Positions 7,656 through 14,329 of a stretch of 26,910 nt of DNA are shown one piece after another. Source of the DNA: an uncultured Oscillibacter sp. (GTDB lineage Bacteria; Bacillota; Clostridia; Oscillospirales; Oscillospiraceae); contig CAJUJW010000033.1 in assembly GCA_910586735.1 (NCBI GenBank), positions 1-26,910 on the forward strand. Reading direction: 5' to 3'. The notes beneath the pieces were generated by a model. The model ran no database searches and was not told where the DNA came from. It was given only the letters and a program-made list of their open reading frames with translations. The first letter of the stretch is position 1; every line of letters begins with the position of its first letter. The translations under genes were made by a program, and so were the position numbers.

Positions 7656-7898
7656 CAGGCCGGGAGACGAAGAAAGCGCCCCCCGTACCGAAGTACGAGA
7701 GGCGACGAATCGCGGTTCCACTCTCATTTATCACTCAAGGGGCCCTTGACGGGGGCCGGGCGGAGGGATTCACCCTCCCGCTCACGGACGCACTTCACAG
7801 TTCCCTCCGCAGGCGCGCTTGCAGCCGGTGACGCGCCCTCTCTGCTCTTCGGGGTGACTGGTACTCTTTCCGATCATCGCGGTATTCACTTGACTCTT
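7656..7898 (-). promoter_or_regulatory. T-box riboswitch leader, probably tRNA-Cys specific
   Basis: On the minus strand the leader contains AGAGTGGAACCGCG (7725-7712), one base from the T-box consensus AGGGTGGNACCGCG. It is followed by a terminator hairpin, GCCTCTCGTAC-TTCG-GTACGGGGGGC (7703-7678), and a T-rich tail. Upstream are an AGTGAA loop-E-like motif (near 7890) and an AGAG-led stem-I apical hairpin (about 7844-7812). A TGC at 7792-7790, in the expected place on the 3' side of stem I, is the best specifier codon and would read uncharged tRNA-Cys. A cysteine specifier fits the downstream cysE and cysS. The T-box call is firm; the specifier is by position only. Confidence 0.88.
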
Positions 7899-7903
7899 CC
7901 AGT

Positions 7904-7932
7904 ATATTAGCAAGATTTGTCCGGCGTGTCAA
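7904..7932 (-). promoter_or_regulatory. Sigma-A promoter of the cysE operon
   Basis: -35 TTGACA (7932-7927), a 17-bp spacer and -10 TAATAT (7909-7904) on the minus strand, placing the start of the T-box RNA near 7898. Confidence 0.8.
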
Positions 7933-7962
7933 GGCGTATCCGGTGAAATTCTCTCCGGGTTA

Positions 7963-8181
7963 TTACTCTTCACCTTTCAGCTGGTAGCCCAGTTCCTGGA
8001 CTCTCTGACGGATCTGCTCCTGGCGGACGCCGGTGGAGTCGTAGTCCACCGCCACGCAGCCCCGGTCGCTGAGGCTGACGGAGGTGACGCCGGGCAGCAT
8101 GTCCAGCCCCTGCTTCAGCAGCTTTTCATCGTGCTTGTCCCCGGCGTTCTCCAGGGAAAAATAGGTGCTCAAATGGGCCAT
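7963..8181 (-). CDS. Small HMA-fold protein lacking the CxxC metal site
   Basis: The 72-residue protein shows the beta-alpha-beta-beta-alpha-beta pattern of heavy-metal-associated (HMA) domains: STYFSLE, helix DEKLLKQGLDML, then PGVTSVSLSDRGCVAVDYD and a second helix ending ELGYQL. The loop that should hold MxCxxC reads NAGDKHDE instead, so copper-chaperone function is unlikely; the one Cys is in the middle strand. AAAGGAGAG 6 nt upstream supports the start at 8181 over the upstream Met. It follows the DivIVA-like gene by 60 bp on the same strand and may be cotranscribed. No clear terminator is seen before the next promoter. Role unknown. Confidence 0.75.
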   Translation of the reverse strand: MAHLSTYFSLENAGDKHDEKLLKQGLDMLPGVTSVSLSDRGCVAVDYDSTGVRQEQIRQRVQELGYQLKGEE

Positions 8182-8241
8182 GGGAATCTCTCCTTTCGGC
8201 AGTAGCTTTCCCAGGCCGGGGCGTTTCATTCCCGGAGGTTC

Positions 8242-8889
8242 TCAGCCCTTCTCCTCCGGTTTTTTGTCAGATTTTTTCTCCGGCTTTTTCTCCAGCCGGG
8301 AGGCCAGCTCGTTCAGCCCCGTCCCCGTCTGGTCCAGGGCCCGGGGAAGCTGGCTCAGGGTCACCTCGATTTTCCGAAGCTCGCTGTTCACGTGCCCGGC
8401 GGTGGACTCGAAGTCGCTCATCAGCCGCAGGTACTGGCTGCGGAACGCCTCCAGCGTCCGGCGGGTCTGGACGGCGGCCTCCTCCTCCAGGTCCTCGGCC
8501 CGGTTCCGGGCCTCGCACTCGATGGCCCCCAGGCGCTCCCGGAAGCGGGCGTAGCTCTCGGCGTCGGGCCGGAGGGCGTCCCGCTCGGCGGTGATCCGGG
8601 CCACGTCCTGCTCCAGGGCCCGCAGGGGCTCCAGATCCGCCCGGGCGGCAGCCTCCGTCTCCAGCTTCTCCTGGAGCCGGTCCCGCTGGGCCGTCAGCTC
8701 CTTTATCTGTCCGCGGAGCGCCTCCAGTTCCGCCTCCCGCTCCCCGGCCTCTTTGCGCAGGGCCTCGTTCTCCGCCTCCAGCGCCTGCTGGGCGGCGGCG
8801 GCCTTCTCCGAGGACTGCTCCAGATAGCGGACCACGTCCTGCTTGTCAAACCCGCCGAAGGCCACGCTCTTAAAAGAATAATTCTCCAT
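8242..8889 (-). CDS. DivIVA-like coiled-coil protein
   Basis: The N-terminus (YSFKSVAFGGFDKQDVVRYLEQ) resembles the membrane-binding head of DivIVA/GpsB proteins, whose consensus is GYdxxeVdxFL. The next roughly 150 residues are almost continuous heptad-type coiled coil rich in Glu, Ala, Arg and Leu. The tail is Lys/Glu-rich (KKPEKKSDKKPEEKG). Proteins of this family mark cell poles or division sites, or scaffold other factors. The ATG at 8889 gives 215 residues. An alternative TTG at 8910 overlaps the araC-type stop (TTGA) and has AAAGGG upstream, so a start 7 codons earlier, with translational coupling, is possible. No evidence ties it to a particular division or sporulation role. Confidence 0.75.
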   Translation of the reverse strand: MENYSFKSVAFGGFDKQDVVRYLEQSSEKAAAAQQALEAENEALRKEAGEREAELEALRGQIKELTAQRDRLQEKLETEAAARADLEPLRALEQDVARITAERDALRPDAESYARFRERLGAIECEARNRAEDLEEEAAVQTRRTLEAFRSQYLRLMSDFESTAGHVNSELRKIEVTLSQLPRALDQTGTGLNELASRLEKKPEKKSDKKPEEKG

Positions 8890-8906
8890 ACGGCTACCGT
8901 TCCCTC

Positions 8907-9866
8907 TCAAAAGTTTCCCTTTGATTCTACCACAGGCGGCGGCGTTTTACAAGTAGTATCCTTTTTCTTCCTGTTCCGGCACTCCTCCCGGTACTGGCTG
9001 GGGGTCCGGCCCTTCAGCGCCCGGAAGGTCCTGGCGAAATAGCCCATCTCCTGAAAGCCGCAGGCCGCGCCAATGTCCGCGATCTTCCAATCCGTGGCCT
9101 CCAGCAGCTCCGCCGCCCGCTGCACCCGGAGCTGCCGGACATACTGAATCGGCGAGGTCCCGATCATGGACCGGAAGCACCGGAGGCACTCGCTCTCACT
9201 GACGGCGGCACTTTGGGCAATCCGGGCCGCCGTCAGCGCCTCGCCGAGGTGTTCCTCTATGTATCGAAGCATGGTTTTAATCCGCTCCCCATCCCGGAGG
9301 ACTTTCTCTGAGGGGGCCTTCCGCGCCGCCGGGCTGTGGGCGGAGAGGAGGAAAATCAGCCAGGAGAGGCGGTCCCGCGCCATAAACTCAAAGCCGGGGG
9401 GCTCCTCCACGCAGACCCGCCAGGCCGACTCCAGGGCCTCCAGAGCCTCCGCCTGCCAGGGGACCTCCCCCGAAAGCCAGACCCGCCGTCCGCCGCCGGA
9501 CAGCAGGGGCTGGAGATAGCCCTGCCAGAAAATGCTCTCCACGCTTCCGCCCACCAGCCGGGGGTGGAACACTATGGAGAGGAAAAGCACCGGCTCCTCC
9601 CCCTCCCAATGGACGTGGTGCAGGGCCCCGGCGGTGATAAAGCAGCCCTCTCCCGCCTCCAGCGTCCGGCTCTCCCCCTCCACGGAGACGGTCAGGAGGC
9701 CCTCCCGCACCAGGATGGCCTCCAGTTCATCGTGCCAGTGCCAGGGAACCATGTTCACCGTCTCCGGACCGTGGCGGTAGCAGGCGGCGGGAAACAGCGC
9801 CGTCCCGTGCTCCACCAGCTCCCGGCCCCGGGCGTCGGCGGAGGAACCGCAGAGGCTCGTTTTCAT
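8907..9866 (-). CDS. AraC-family transcriptional regulator with cupin domain
   Basis: The 319-residue protein has an N-terminal cupin sensor (motif HWHDELE, then LEAGEGCFITAGALHHVHW) and a C-terminal AraC double helix-turn-helix. The second HTH has the family signature IADIGAACGFQEMGYFARTFRALKG in pieces, followed by TPSQYRE. Such proteins sense a small ligand, often a sugar, and activate nearby genes. I start it at 9866 because GGAGGG lies just before; the ATG at 9878 overlaps that site. The C-terminal tail after the HTH (RNRKKKDTTCKTPPP) is short and basic. There is no sugar gene beside it. Its nearest partners are the downstream DivIVA-like gene (stop and start almost touch) and the divergent 81-residue gene. 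The target is unknown. Confidence 0.9.
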   Translation of the reverse strand: MKTSLCGSSADARGRELVEHGTALFPAACYRHGPETVNMVPWHWHDELEAILVREGLLTVSVEGESRTLEAGEGCFITAGALHHVHWEGEEPVLFLSIVFHPRLVGGSVESIFWQGYLQPLLSGGGRRVWLSGEVPWQAEALEALESAWRVCVEEPPGFEFMARDRLSWLIFLLSAHSPAARKAPSEKVLRDGERIKTMLRYIEEHLGEALTAARIAQSAAVSESECLRCFRSMIGTSPIQYVRQLRVQRAAELLEATDWKIADIGAACGFQEMGYFARTFRALKGRTPSQYREECRNRKKKDTTCKTPPPVVESKGNF

Positions 9867-9943
9867 ACTTCCCTCCATTCTGACGGTTTTGTACGAGAAA
9901 TATGGCTGGTTCTTTCTACCGCCCTGGGATTTTTGATGGTATT

Positions 9944-9972
9944 ATCATAGCACAGGGCGGCGAGAACCACAA
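9944..9972 (-). promoter_or_regulatory. Promoter of the AraC-type regulator
   Basis: Minus-strand TTGTGG (9972-9967), 17-bp spacer, TATGAT (9949-9944) with an extended TGC in front. The -10 lies in a short palindrome, TGAT-GGTATT-ATCA (9935-9948), which could be an operator. The rest of the divergent gap (9867-10005) holds nothing else I can name. Confidence 0.6.
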
Positions 9973-10005
9973 GAGGTCAAATGGATTATAATAAGGAGGC
10001 CGACA

Positions 10006-10251
10006 ATGTTTCAGATTATGATGCTTCCCGACGCGGATAATTTCCTGAAGGTGGTAGAGGGCAGCTATGGGCAGGTGCTGCTCCACCTGCCGGACGATAC
10101 CCGGTGCGACCTGAAGCGGGACCACACCGCCCGCCAGATGCTCCGGGTCATGCGTCCCACCCAGGAGGGGTTTTGCGTCAGCCTCTCCGACGCCCGGGAC
10201 GTGCCCGCCTTTCTCGATTATATGATCGGCTCCGCTCGGAGGAGGATCTGA
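10006..10251 (+). CDS. Small hypothetical protein (81 aa)
   Basis: I do not recognise this family. The protein starts MFQIMMLPDADNFLKVVEG and has a mixed alpha/beta look: a strand, an acidic helix start, a strand SYGQVLLHL, a basic middle (RCDLKRDHTARQML), a strand GFCVSLS and a final helix DVPAFLDYMIG ending in SARRRI. There is no signal peptide or membrane segment. AAGGAGG lies about 8 nt before the ATG, and a strong terminator follows the stop immediately, so it is very probably a real, monocistronic gene. It is divergent from the AraC-type regulator and could be its target. A ligand-binding or polarity role cannot be judged. Confidence 0.75.
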   Translation: MFQIMMLPDADNFLKVVEGSYGQVLLHLPDDTRCDLKRDHTARQMLRVMRPTQEGFCVSLSDARDVPAFLDYMIGSARRRI

Positions 10252-10253
10252 GG

Positions 10254-10288
10254 AAAGCCGCGCCCCTCTCAGGGCGCGGCTTTTCCCT
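10254..10288 (+). terminator. Intrinsic terminator after the 81-aa gene
   Basis: AAAGCCGCGCCC (10254-10265), loop CTCTCA, GGGCGCGGC (10272-10280), then TTTTCCCTTTT. The stem starts 3 bp after the stop codon. Confidence 0.9.
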
Positions 10289-10289
10289 T

Positions 10290-10869
10290 TTCTCCCTGCG
10301 GCAGGGATGCGCGTTATTCAAAAGGTCTGGAGAAACGGGCCGCCGAGGGCGGCGGCCCCTACGGGGGCGGCCGGCAGGGGAATAATGGATAATGGACAAT
10401 GGATAATGTGTGTAGGGGGACAGAGGCTCTGTTCTACCAGTAGCAGGGTGGGGCCTGGAGAAATGGCCAGCAGAGGGCTGCTGGCCCCACAAGGAGGTTT
10501 TTTCCCCGCAACCGCCAGGTGAGCGGCAGCGAAAAGAGGAGAGAGTCAATTCGACGGCCACCAAAACCCCCGCTCGCACCACGCCGCGGGCTGGAGACAT
10601 GCGTATCAACAGTCGGTACTACTTGCGCGCCCCCGTTTTCTCTCTTCCACCGTGGACGGCGCATTCGCTCTTTTCGCAAAAGAGGGGCCCCCGCAAAATC
10701 GTAGATTTTGCGGGGAGAGGAGGAAGGAATGGAGCGGGCGCAGTCCTCGCCGCCAGGCGGGGACGGAGCAGAGCGGAATTTCTTCCGACGAAATGGGGGG
10801 TGCAGTGAACCAGTCATCGCTGGTTGCCATGCCGCCCCGCCCGAAGGGCGAGTATAACCCCCCGGCCCG
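10290..10869. repeat. Noncoding region dense in palindromes and short repeats
   Basis: This roughly 580-bp gap has no convincing gene: its ORFs lack ribosome sites and have biased, low-information translations. It holds a chain of hairpins: GGGCCGCC/GGCGGCCC (10337-10358); GGCCAGCAG/CTGCTGGCC (10465-10486); CTCTTTT-CGC-AAAAGAG (10668-10684); and the perfect 12-bp CCCCGCAAAATC/GATTTTGCGGGG (10689-10715). At 10382-10408 there are nearly four tandem copies of ATAATGG (one as ACAATGG). Such modular intergenic repeats are common in gut Clostridia genomes. A structured RNA is the main alternative. Confidence 0.6.
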
Positions 10870-10898
10870 TTGACAATCAGGACCCCAGATGATAATAT
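10870..10898 (+). promoter_or_regulatory. Sigma-A promoter of pyrG
   Basis: TTGACA (10870-10875), 17 bp, TAATAT (10893-10898). The predicted start near 10905 leaves a leader of about 56 nt. Confidence 0.8.
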
Positions 10899-10915
10899 GA
10901 ATTGGTATATGCGGT

Positions 10916-10934
10916 CCGGCGGACAGGCCGCCGG
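10916..10934 (+). other. Hairpin in the pyrG leader
   Basis: CCGGCGG (10916-10922) pairs perfectly with CCGCCGG (10928-10934) around ACAGG. No T-run follows, so it is not a terminator. It might stabilise the mRNA. The predicted start region does not show the GGGC run that drives CTP-sensing reiterative transcription at Bacillus pyrG. Confidence 0.5.
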
Positions 10935-10960
10935 GAACAACGAAAGAATAGGAGAGCGGT

Positions 10961-12565
10961 ATGGCAACGAAATATGTATTCGTCACCGGCGGCGTGGTCT
11001 CCGGCCTGGGCAAGGGCATCTGCGCGGCGTCCCTGGGGCGGCTCTTGAAGCAGCGGGGCGTCCGGGTGCGAAACCAGAAGTTCGACCCCTACATCAACGT
11101 GGACCCCGGCACCATGAGCCCCTATCAGCACGGGGAGGTCTTCGTCACCGAGGACGGCGCCGAGACCGACCTGGACCTGGGCCACTACGAGCGCTTCGTG
11201 GACGAGGATTTGTCCGGCAACAGCTCCATCTCCTCCGGCAAGATCTATTGGTCCGTCCTGAACCGGGAACGCCGGGGGGACTACCTGGGGGCCACCGTCC
11301 AGATCATCCCCCATATCACCAACGAAATCAAAAGCCGGGTCTACGCCATGGCCGGGGAAAACGTGGACGTGGTCATCTGCGAAATCGGCGGCACCGTGGG
11401 CGACATCGAGTCCCAGCCCTTCCTGGAGGCCATCCGCCAGGTCCGGGCCGAGCGGCCCCAGGGGGACGTGCTCTTCATCCATGTGCCCCTCATTGTCGAG
11501 GTTCCCGGCTCCGGGGAACTGAAATCCAAGCCCACCCAGCACTCCGTCAAGGAGCTCCTGGGCCTGGGCATCCAGCCGGACATTCTGGTCTGCCGATGCG
11601 ACACCCCCATCACCGCCGACATCCGGCGGAAGATCGCCCTGTTCTGCAACGTGGAGCCGGACTGCGTGATTCAAAACGCCACCGCCGAGACCCTTTACGA
11701 GGTCCCCCTGCTCATGGCCAAGGAGGGCCTGGACGAGGTGGTCTGCCGGAAGCTGGGCCTCATCACCCACCAGCCGGACCTGCGGGAGTGGACCGCCATG
11801 GTCCAGCGGGAGAAGAACGCCGCCAGGCGGGTGGAAATCGCCCTGGTTGGCAAGTACGTCCAGCTTCACGACGCCTACCTCTCCGTGGTGGAGTCCCTGA
11901 ACCACGCGGGCACCGCCAACGACGTGGTGGTGGATATCCGCTGGATGAACTCCGAAACCCTGACGGAGAAGAACATCCAGGAGGAGCTGGGGGGCTGCGC
12001 GGGCATCATCGTCCCCGGCGGCTTCGGCGACCGGGGCATTGAGGGCATGATTCAGGCCGTGCGCTACGCCCGGGAGAACAAGATCCCCTACTTCGGCGTG
12101 TGCCTGGGGATGCAGATGGCCGTCATTGAGTTCGCCCGGAACGTCCTGGGCTACGCCGACGCCCACTCCTCCGAGTTCTCCGAGACCACACAGCACCCGG
12201 TCATCGCCCTGATGCCGGACCAGGTGAACATCACCGACAAGGGGGGCACCATGCGCCTGGGCCGCTACCCCTGCGAGTTGAAAGAGGGCACGGAGAGCCG
12301 CCGGCTCTACGGCGCGGCGGAAATCTCCGAGCGCCACCGCCACCGCTTTGAGTTCAACAACGACTACCGGGCCGAGATGGAGGCCCATGGCATGGTCCTG
12401 GCGGGCCTGTCCCCCAGCGGCCACCTGGTGGAAATCGTGGAGCTGCCGGACCACCCCTGGTTCGTGGGCGTTCAGTTCCACCCCGAGTTCAAGAGCCGCC
12501 CCGACCGGCCCCATCCGCTGTTCTATGGGTTCGTGAAGGCCTCGGCCAAAACGGCGGAAGAATAA
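10961..12565 (+). CDS. pyrG: CTP synthase
   Basis: It aminates UTP to CTP with ATP and glutamine, the last step of pyrimidine nucleotide synthesis. The 534-residue chain is complete. The N-terminal synthase domain starts MATKYVFVTGGVVSGLGKGI with the ATP loop SGLGKG, and has CEIGGTVGDIES and a GELKSKPTQHSVKEL region. The C-terminal class I glutamine amidotransferase has its nucleophile at Cys381 (YFGVCLGMQ, codon 12101-12103) and His-Glu in FHPEF. GGAG sits just before the ATG. It has its own promoter. No plus-strand T-tract terminator follows; the hairpin behind it is oriented for the opposite gene and may slow both. Confidence 0.98.
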   Translation: MATKYVFVTGGVVSGLGKGICAASLGRLLKQRGVRVRNQKFDPYINVDPGTMSPYQHGEVFVTEDGAETDLDLGHYERFVDEDLSGNSSISSGKIYWSVLNRERRGDYLGATVQIIPHITNEIKSRVYAMAGENVDVVICEIGGTVGDIESQPFLEAIRQVRAERPQGDVLFIHVPLIVEVPGSGELKSKPTQHSVKELLGLGIQPDILVCRCDTPITADIRRKIALFCNVEPDCVIQNATAETLYEVPLLMAKEGLDEVVCRKLGLITHQPDLREWTAMVQREKNAARRVEIALVGKYVQLHDAYLSVVESLNHAGTANDVVVDIRWMNSETLTEKNIQEELGGCAGIIVPGGFGDRGIEGMIQAVRYARENKIPYFGVCLGMQMAVIEFARNVLGYADAHSSEFSETTQHPVIALMPDQVNITDKGGTMRLGRYPCELKEGTESRRLYGAAEISERHRHRFEFNNDYRAEMEAHGMVLAGLSPSGHLVEIVELPDHPWFVGVQFHPEFKSRPDRPHPLFYGFVKASAKTAEE

Positions 12566-12596
12566 AAAACAGGAGCTCCGGTTTCCCGGAGCTCCT
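12564..12596 (-). terminator. Terminator of the XRE regulator gene
   Basis: AGGAGCTCCG (12571-12580) pairs with CGGAGCTCCT (12587-12596) around GTTTCC. On the minus strand the hairpin is followed by G and six T (12569-12564). The stop codon of the XRE gene lies inside the stem. pyrG converges onto it without a plus-strand T-run. Confidence 0.8.
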
Positions 12597-12843
12597 ACGG
12601 TTCCAACAATTCCTCCACCGTGACCCCTAACGCTTGGGCCAGGGCTTTCAGCTCGATGTCCGTCACAAAGCGCTGTCCGCTCTCAATGCGCTGGACCGCG
12701 TTTTTGTCCACGTCCAGACCCCCGAGTTGGAGCAGGTCCGCCAGGCCCCGCTGGGACAACTTCGGGACCTTGGCTGTACGCAGGGCGGCTACTTGTACGC
12801 CGCAGAGATTATTTTTCCCGTCTGGGGCCCGATTCTTGTACAT
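12595..12843 (-). CDS. Small XRE-family helix-turn-helix regulator
   Basis: The 82-residue protein is essentially one Cro/CI-type HTH: a first helix (CGVQVAALRTAK), the helix pair SQRGLADLLQL and VDKNAVQRIESGQ (about 30-57), then FVTDIELKALAQALGVTVEELL. There is no sensor domain, so control must come from oligomerisation or a protein partner. The start at 12843 has AAGGA upstream. It is divergent from an 83-residue gene, and the 98-bp gap contains two near-identical 19-bp sites placed to repress the partner and probably itself. It belongs to the same general class as small chromosomal switch regulators; a toxin-antitoxin role is possible but the partner does not look like a known toxin. Confidence 0.85.
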   Translation of the reverse strand: MYKNRAPDGKNNLCGVQVAALRTAKVPKLSQRGLADLLQLGGLDVDKNAVQRIESGQRFVTDIELKALAQALGVTVEELLEP

Positions 12844-12854
12844 AAAATCATCCT

Positions 12855-12926
12855 TGACATTTAGTGATTGTCATTGAAACCATTTTATGGTATCCTGTAA
12901 GGACAGTTGACATTCACTAAAGGTCA
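12855..12926. promoter_or_regulatory. Divergent control region with two 19-bp operators
   Basis: Site 1, TGACATTTAGTGATTGTCA (12855-12873), and site 2, TGACATTCACTAAAGGTCA (12908-12926), are inverted relative to each other. The complement of site 1 matches site 2 at 17 of 19 positions. Each site is itself bounded by TGACA/TGTCA-like half sites. Site centres are 53 bp apart, about five helical turns. A plus-strand promoter fits between them: TTGTCA (12868-12873, inside site 1), 17 bp, TATCCT (12891-12896). Site 2 covers the region just after the predicted start. Binding of the XRE protein is inferred. Confidence 0.75.
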
Positions 12927-12941
12927 ATTTAGGAGGTTTTT

Positions 12942-13193
12942 ATGAAAGAAAGCGCACATGATGATCTGCTGATTTACTCCCTCGGCATGCTGATGCTGGA
13001 ACATATCAAGGAGGATGAGCTCCTGAGAGAGGCCATCGCGGCGGCTGAGACCGCGGCGATCAAGACCCTGGAGGAGATCAAGGGTGCCCTGGACGACAAG
13101 ACCTTGGACGACCCGGAATGCTTCCGGCGGATTGAGGCCATTCTAACCATGTTTGAGGACAACGGAACCGGCGCTCACCGCCACGATTTCTAG
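12942..13193 (+). CDS. Small acidic helical protein (83 aa), unknown function
   Basis: I do not recognise a family. The chain is almost all helix: a hydrophobic first segment (DDLLIYSLGMLMLEHIKEDELLREAIAAAET), a second helix TAAIKTLEEIKGALDD and a third with CFRRIEAILTMFED, ending in a His-containing tail. It is acidic, with no signal peptide or membrane span, and could be a protein-binding partner of the XRE regulator. AGGAGG (12931-12936) gives strong translation. The peptidase gene follows after 27 bp with no visible terminator or promoter between, so this is probably the first gene of a four-gene operon running to 15663. The operators upstream imply tight or conditional expression. Confidence 0.8.
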   Translation: MKESAHDDLLIYSLGMLMLEHIKEDELLREAIAAAETAAIKTLEEIKGALDDKTLDDPECFRRIEAILTMFEDNGTGAHRHDF

Positions 13194-13220
13194 CACCGAA
13201 ACTAGTAAGAAAGGGATACC

Positions 13221-14312
13221 ATGAACCATTACGCAGCCATCACCGCCGCCTTAGAGGCGGCAAATCTGGACGCCGTCCTCCTCACCGGGGAGGCCAACCG
13301 CTTCTACGCCTCCGGCTTCTTCACCCCCGGCGGCGACGCCACGGCCCTTGTGACAAAAAAGGGCGCGGTGTTTTTCACCGACGCCCGCTACACGGAAGCC
13401 GCCGCCCGCCATCTGGACGGGGCGGAACTCCGGGAGGTGAAGCCCGGAAAGGGCCTCCTGGACCAGCTCAAGGAGCTGGTGTTTTTAAAGGGCGTCCGCC
13501 GCCTGGGCTTCGAGGACGCCGCCATGTCCGTCCAGTCCTTCCGGCGGCTGGAAAAAGCCCTGGACGAGGAGGGCCACCCCCCCTGCGAGCTGGTTCCCGC
13601 CTCGGAACCCATTATGAAGCTCCGGCAGACCAAGGACGCGGCGGAGCTCCAAGCCATGGAAGCCGCCCAGGGCATTGCCGAGCGGGCCCTGGAGGACATT
13701 TTGAAGGAAATCCGCCCCGGCGTGACGGAAAAGGAAATCGCCGCCCGGCTTCAGTATCTGATGCTGCACTACGGCGCGTCGGACATGTCCTTTGACCCCA
13801 TTGTGGTCTCCGGGCCCAACGGGAGTCTGCCCCACGGCGTGCCCTCGGAAAAGGAGATTCAGGCCGGGGAGTTCGTCACCATGGACTTCGGCTGTATTTA
13901 CCAGGGCTACTGTTCCGACATGACCCGCACCGTGGCGGTGGGGTCCGTGACGGAGGAGATGGAGCGGGTCTATAAAACCGTCCTCTCCGCCCAGGAGGCG
14001 GGCATCGCCGCCGCGAAGGCCGGGGTCCCCGGCAAGGCGGTGGACGCCGCCGCCAGAGAGGTCATCCAAGCGGCGGGCTATGGGCAGTATTTCACCCACA
14101 GCTTCGGCCACGGGGTGGGCGTGGAAATCCACGAGGCCCCCAACGCCTCCGCCGTCAACGAGACGCCCCTGCCCGCCGGGGCCGTCATCTCGGCGGAACC
14201 GGGAATCTACATTCCCGGCAGGCTGGGTGTCCGCATAGAGGACGTGATTTTCATCACCCCGGAGGGCCGCCGGAATCTGACCAGGGCCACCAAGGAACTG
14301 ATTGTGCTGTAA
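13221..14312 (+). CDS. Xaa-Pro aminopeptidase/dipeptidase (M24B)
   Basis: A cytoplasmic metallopeptidase of the pita-bread fold that releases residues next to proline. The creatinase-like N-terminal domain covers about residues 1-130, the catalytic domain the rest. All five metal ligands are present: Asp222 (TMDFG), Asp233 (CSDMTRT), His297 (SFGHGVG), Glu326 (SAEPGIY) and Glu340 (RIED); His205 (LPHGVP) is the extra catalytic His. The length of 363 residues is typical of the short Firmicutes form (PepQ/YqhT-like); aminopeptidase versus dipeptidase cannot be decided. GAAAGGGA lies before the start. The ArsC-family gene follows after 17 bp. Substrates are likely proline peptides from protein turnover. 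Confidence 0.93.
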   Translation: MNHYAAITAALEAANLDAVLLTGEANRFYASGFFTPGGDATALVTKKGAVFFTDARYTEAAARHLDGAELREVKPGKGLLDQLKELVFLKGVRRLGFEDAAMSVQSFRRLEKALDEEGHPPCELVPASEPIMKLRQTKDAAELQAMEAAQGIAERALEDILKEIRPGVTEKEIAARLQYLMLHYGASDMSFDPIVVSGPNGSLPHGVPSEKEIQAGEFVTMDFGCIYQGYCSDMTRTVAVGSVTEEMERVYKTVLSAQEAGIAAAKAGVPGKAVDAAAREVIQAAGYGQYFTHSFGHGVGVEIHEAPNASAVNETPLPAGAVISAEPGIYIPGRLGVRIEDVIFITPEGRRNLTRATKELIVL

Positions 14313-14329
14313 TAAGGAGGTATCCCCCC

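Noticed and set aside
9988..9993. TATAAT just before the 81-aa gene as its promoter -10
   Set aside because: A start about 7 bp on would leave the ribosome site outside or at the very end of the RNA, and no -35 fits at 17 bp.
10382..10408. Tandem ATAATGG units as the start of a CRISPR array
   Set aside because: The units are 7 bp, directly adjacent and without spacers or leader; no cas gene is present.
10178..10967. Several minus- and plus-strand ORFs of 60-177 codons in the pre-pyrG gap
   Set aside because: They run across palindromes and repeats, mostly overlap each other, and none has a clear ribosome site or recognisable domain.
12571..12596. Hairpin after pyrG as its own terminator
   Set aside because: The T-tract lies only on the minus strand; plus-strand sequence after it (ACGGTTCC) lacks T-run, so it is assigned to the XRE gene.
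12595..13193. XRE gene and 83-aa gene as a type II toxin-antitoxin pair
   Set aside because: The genes are divergent rather than in one operon, and the 83-aa protein shows no toxin fold marks; a regulator-antagonist pair fits better.
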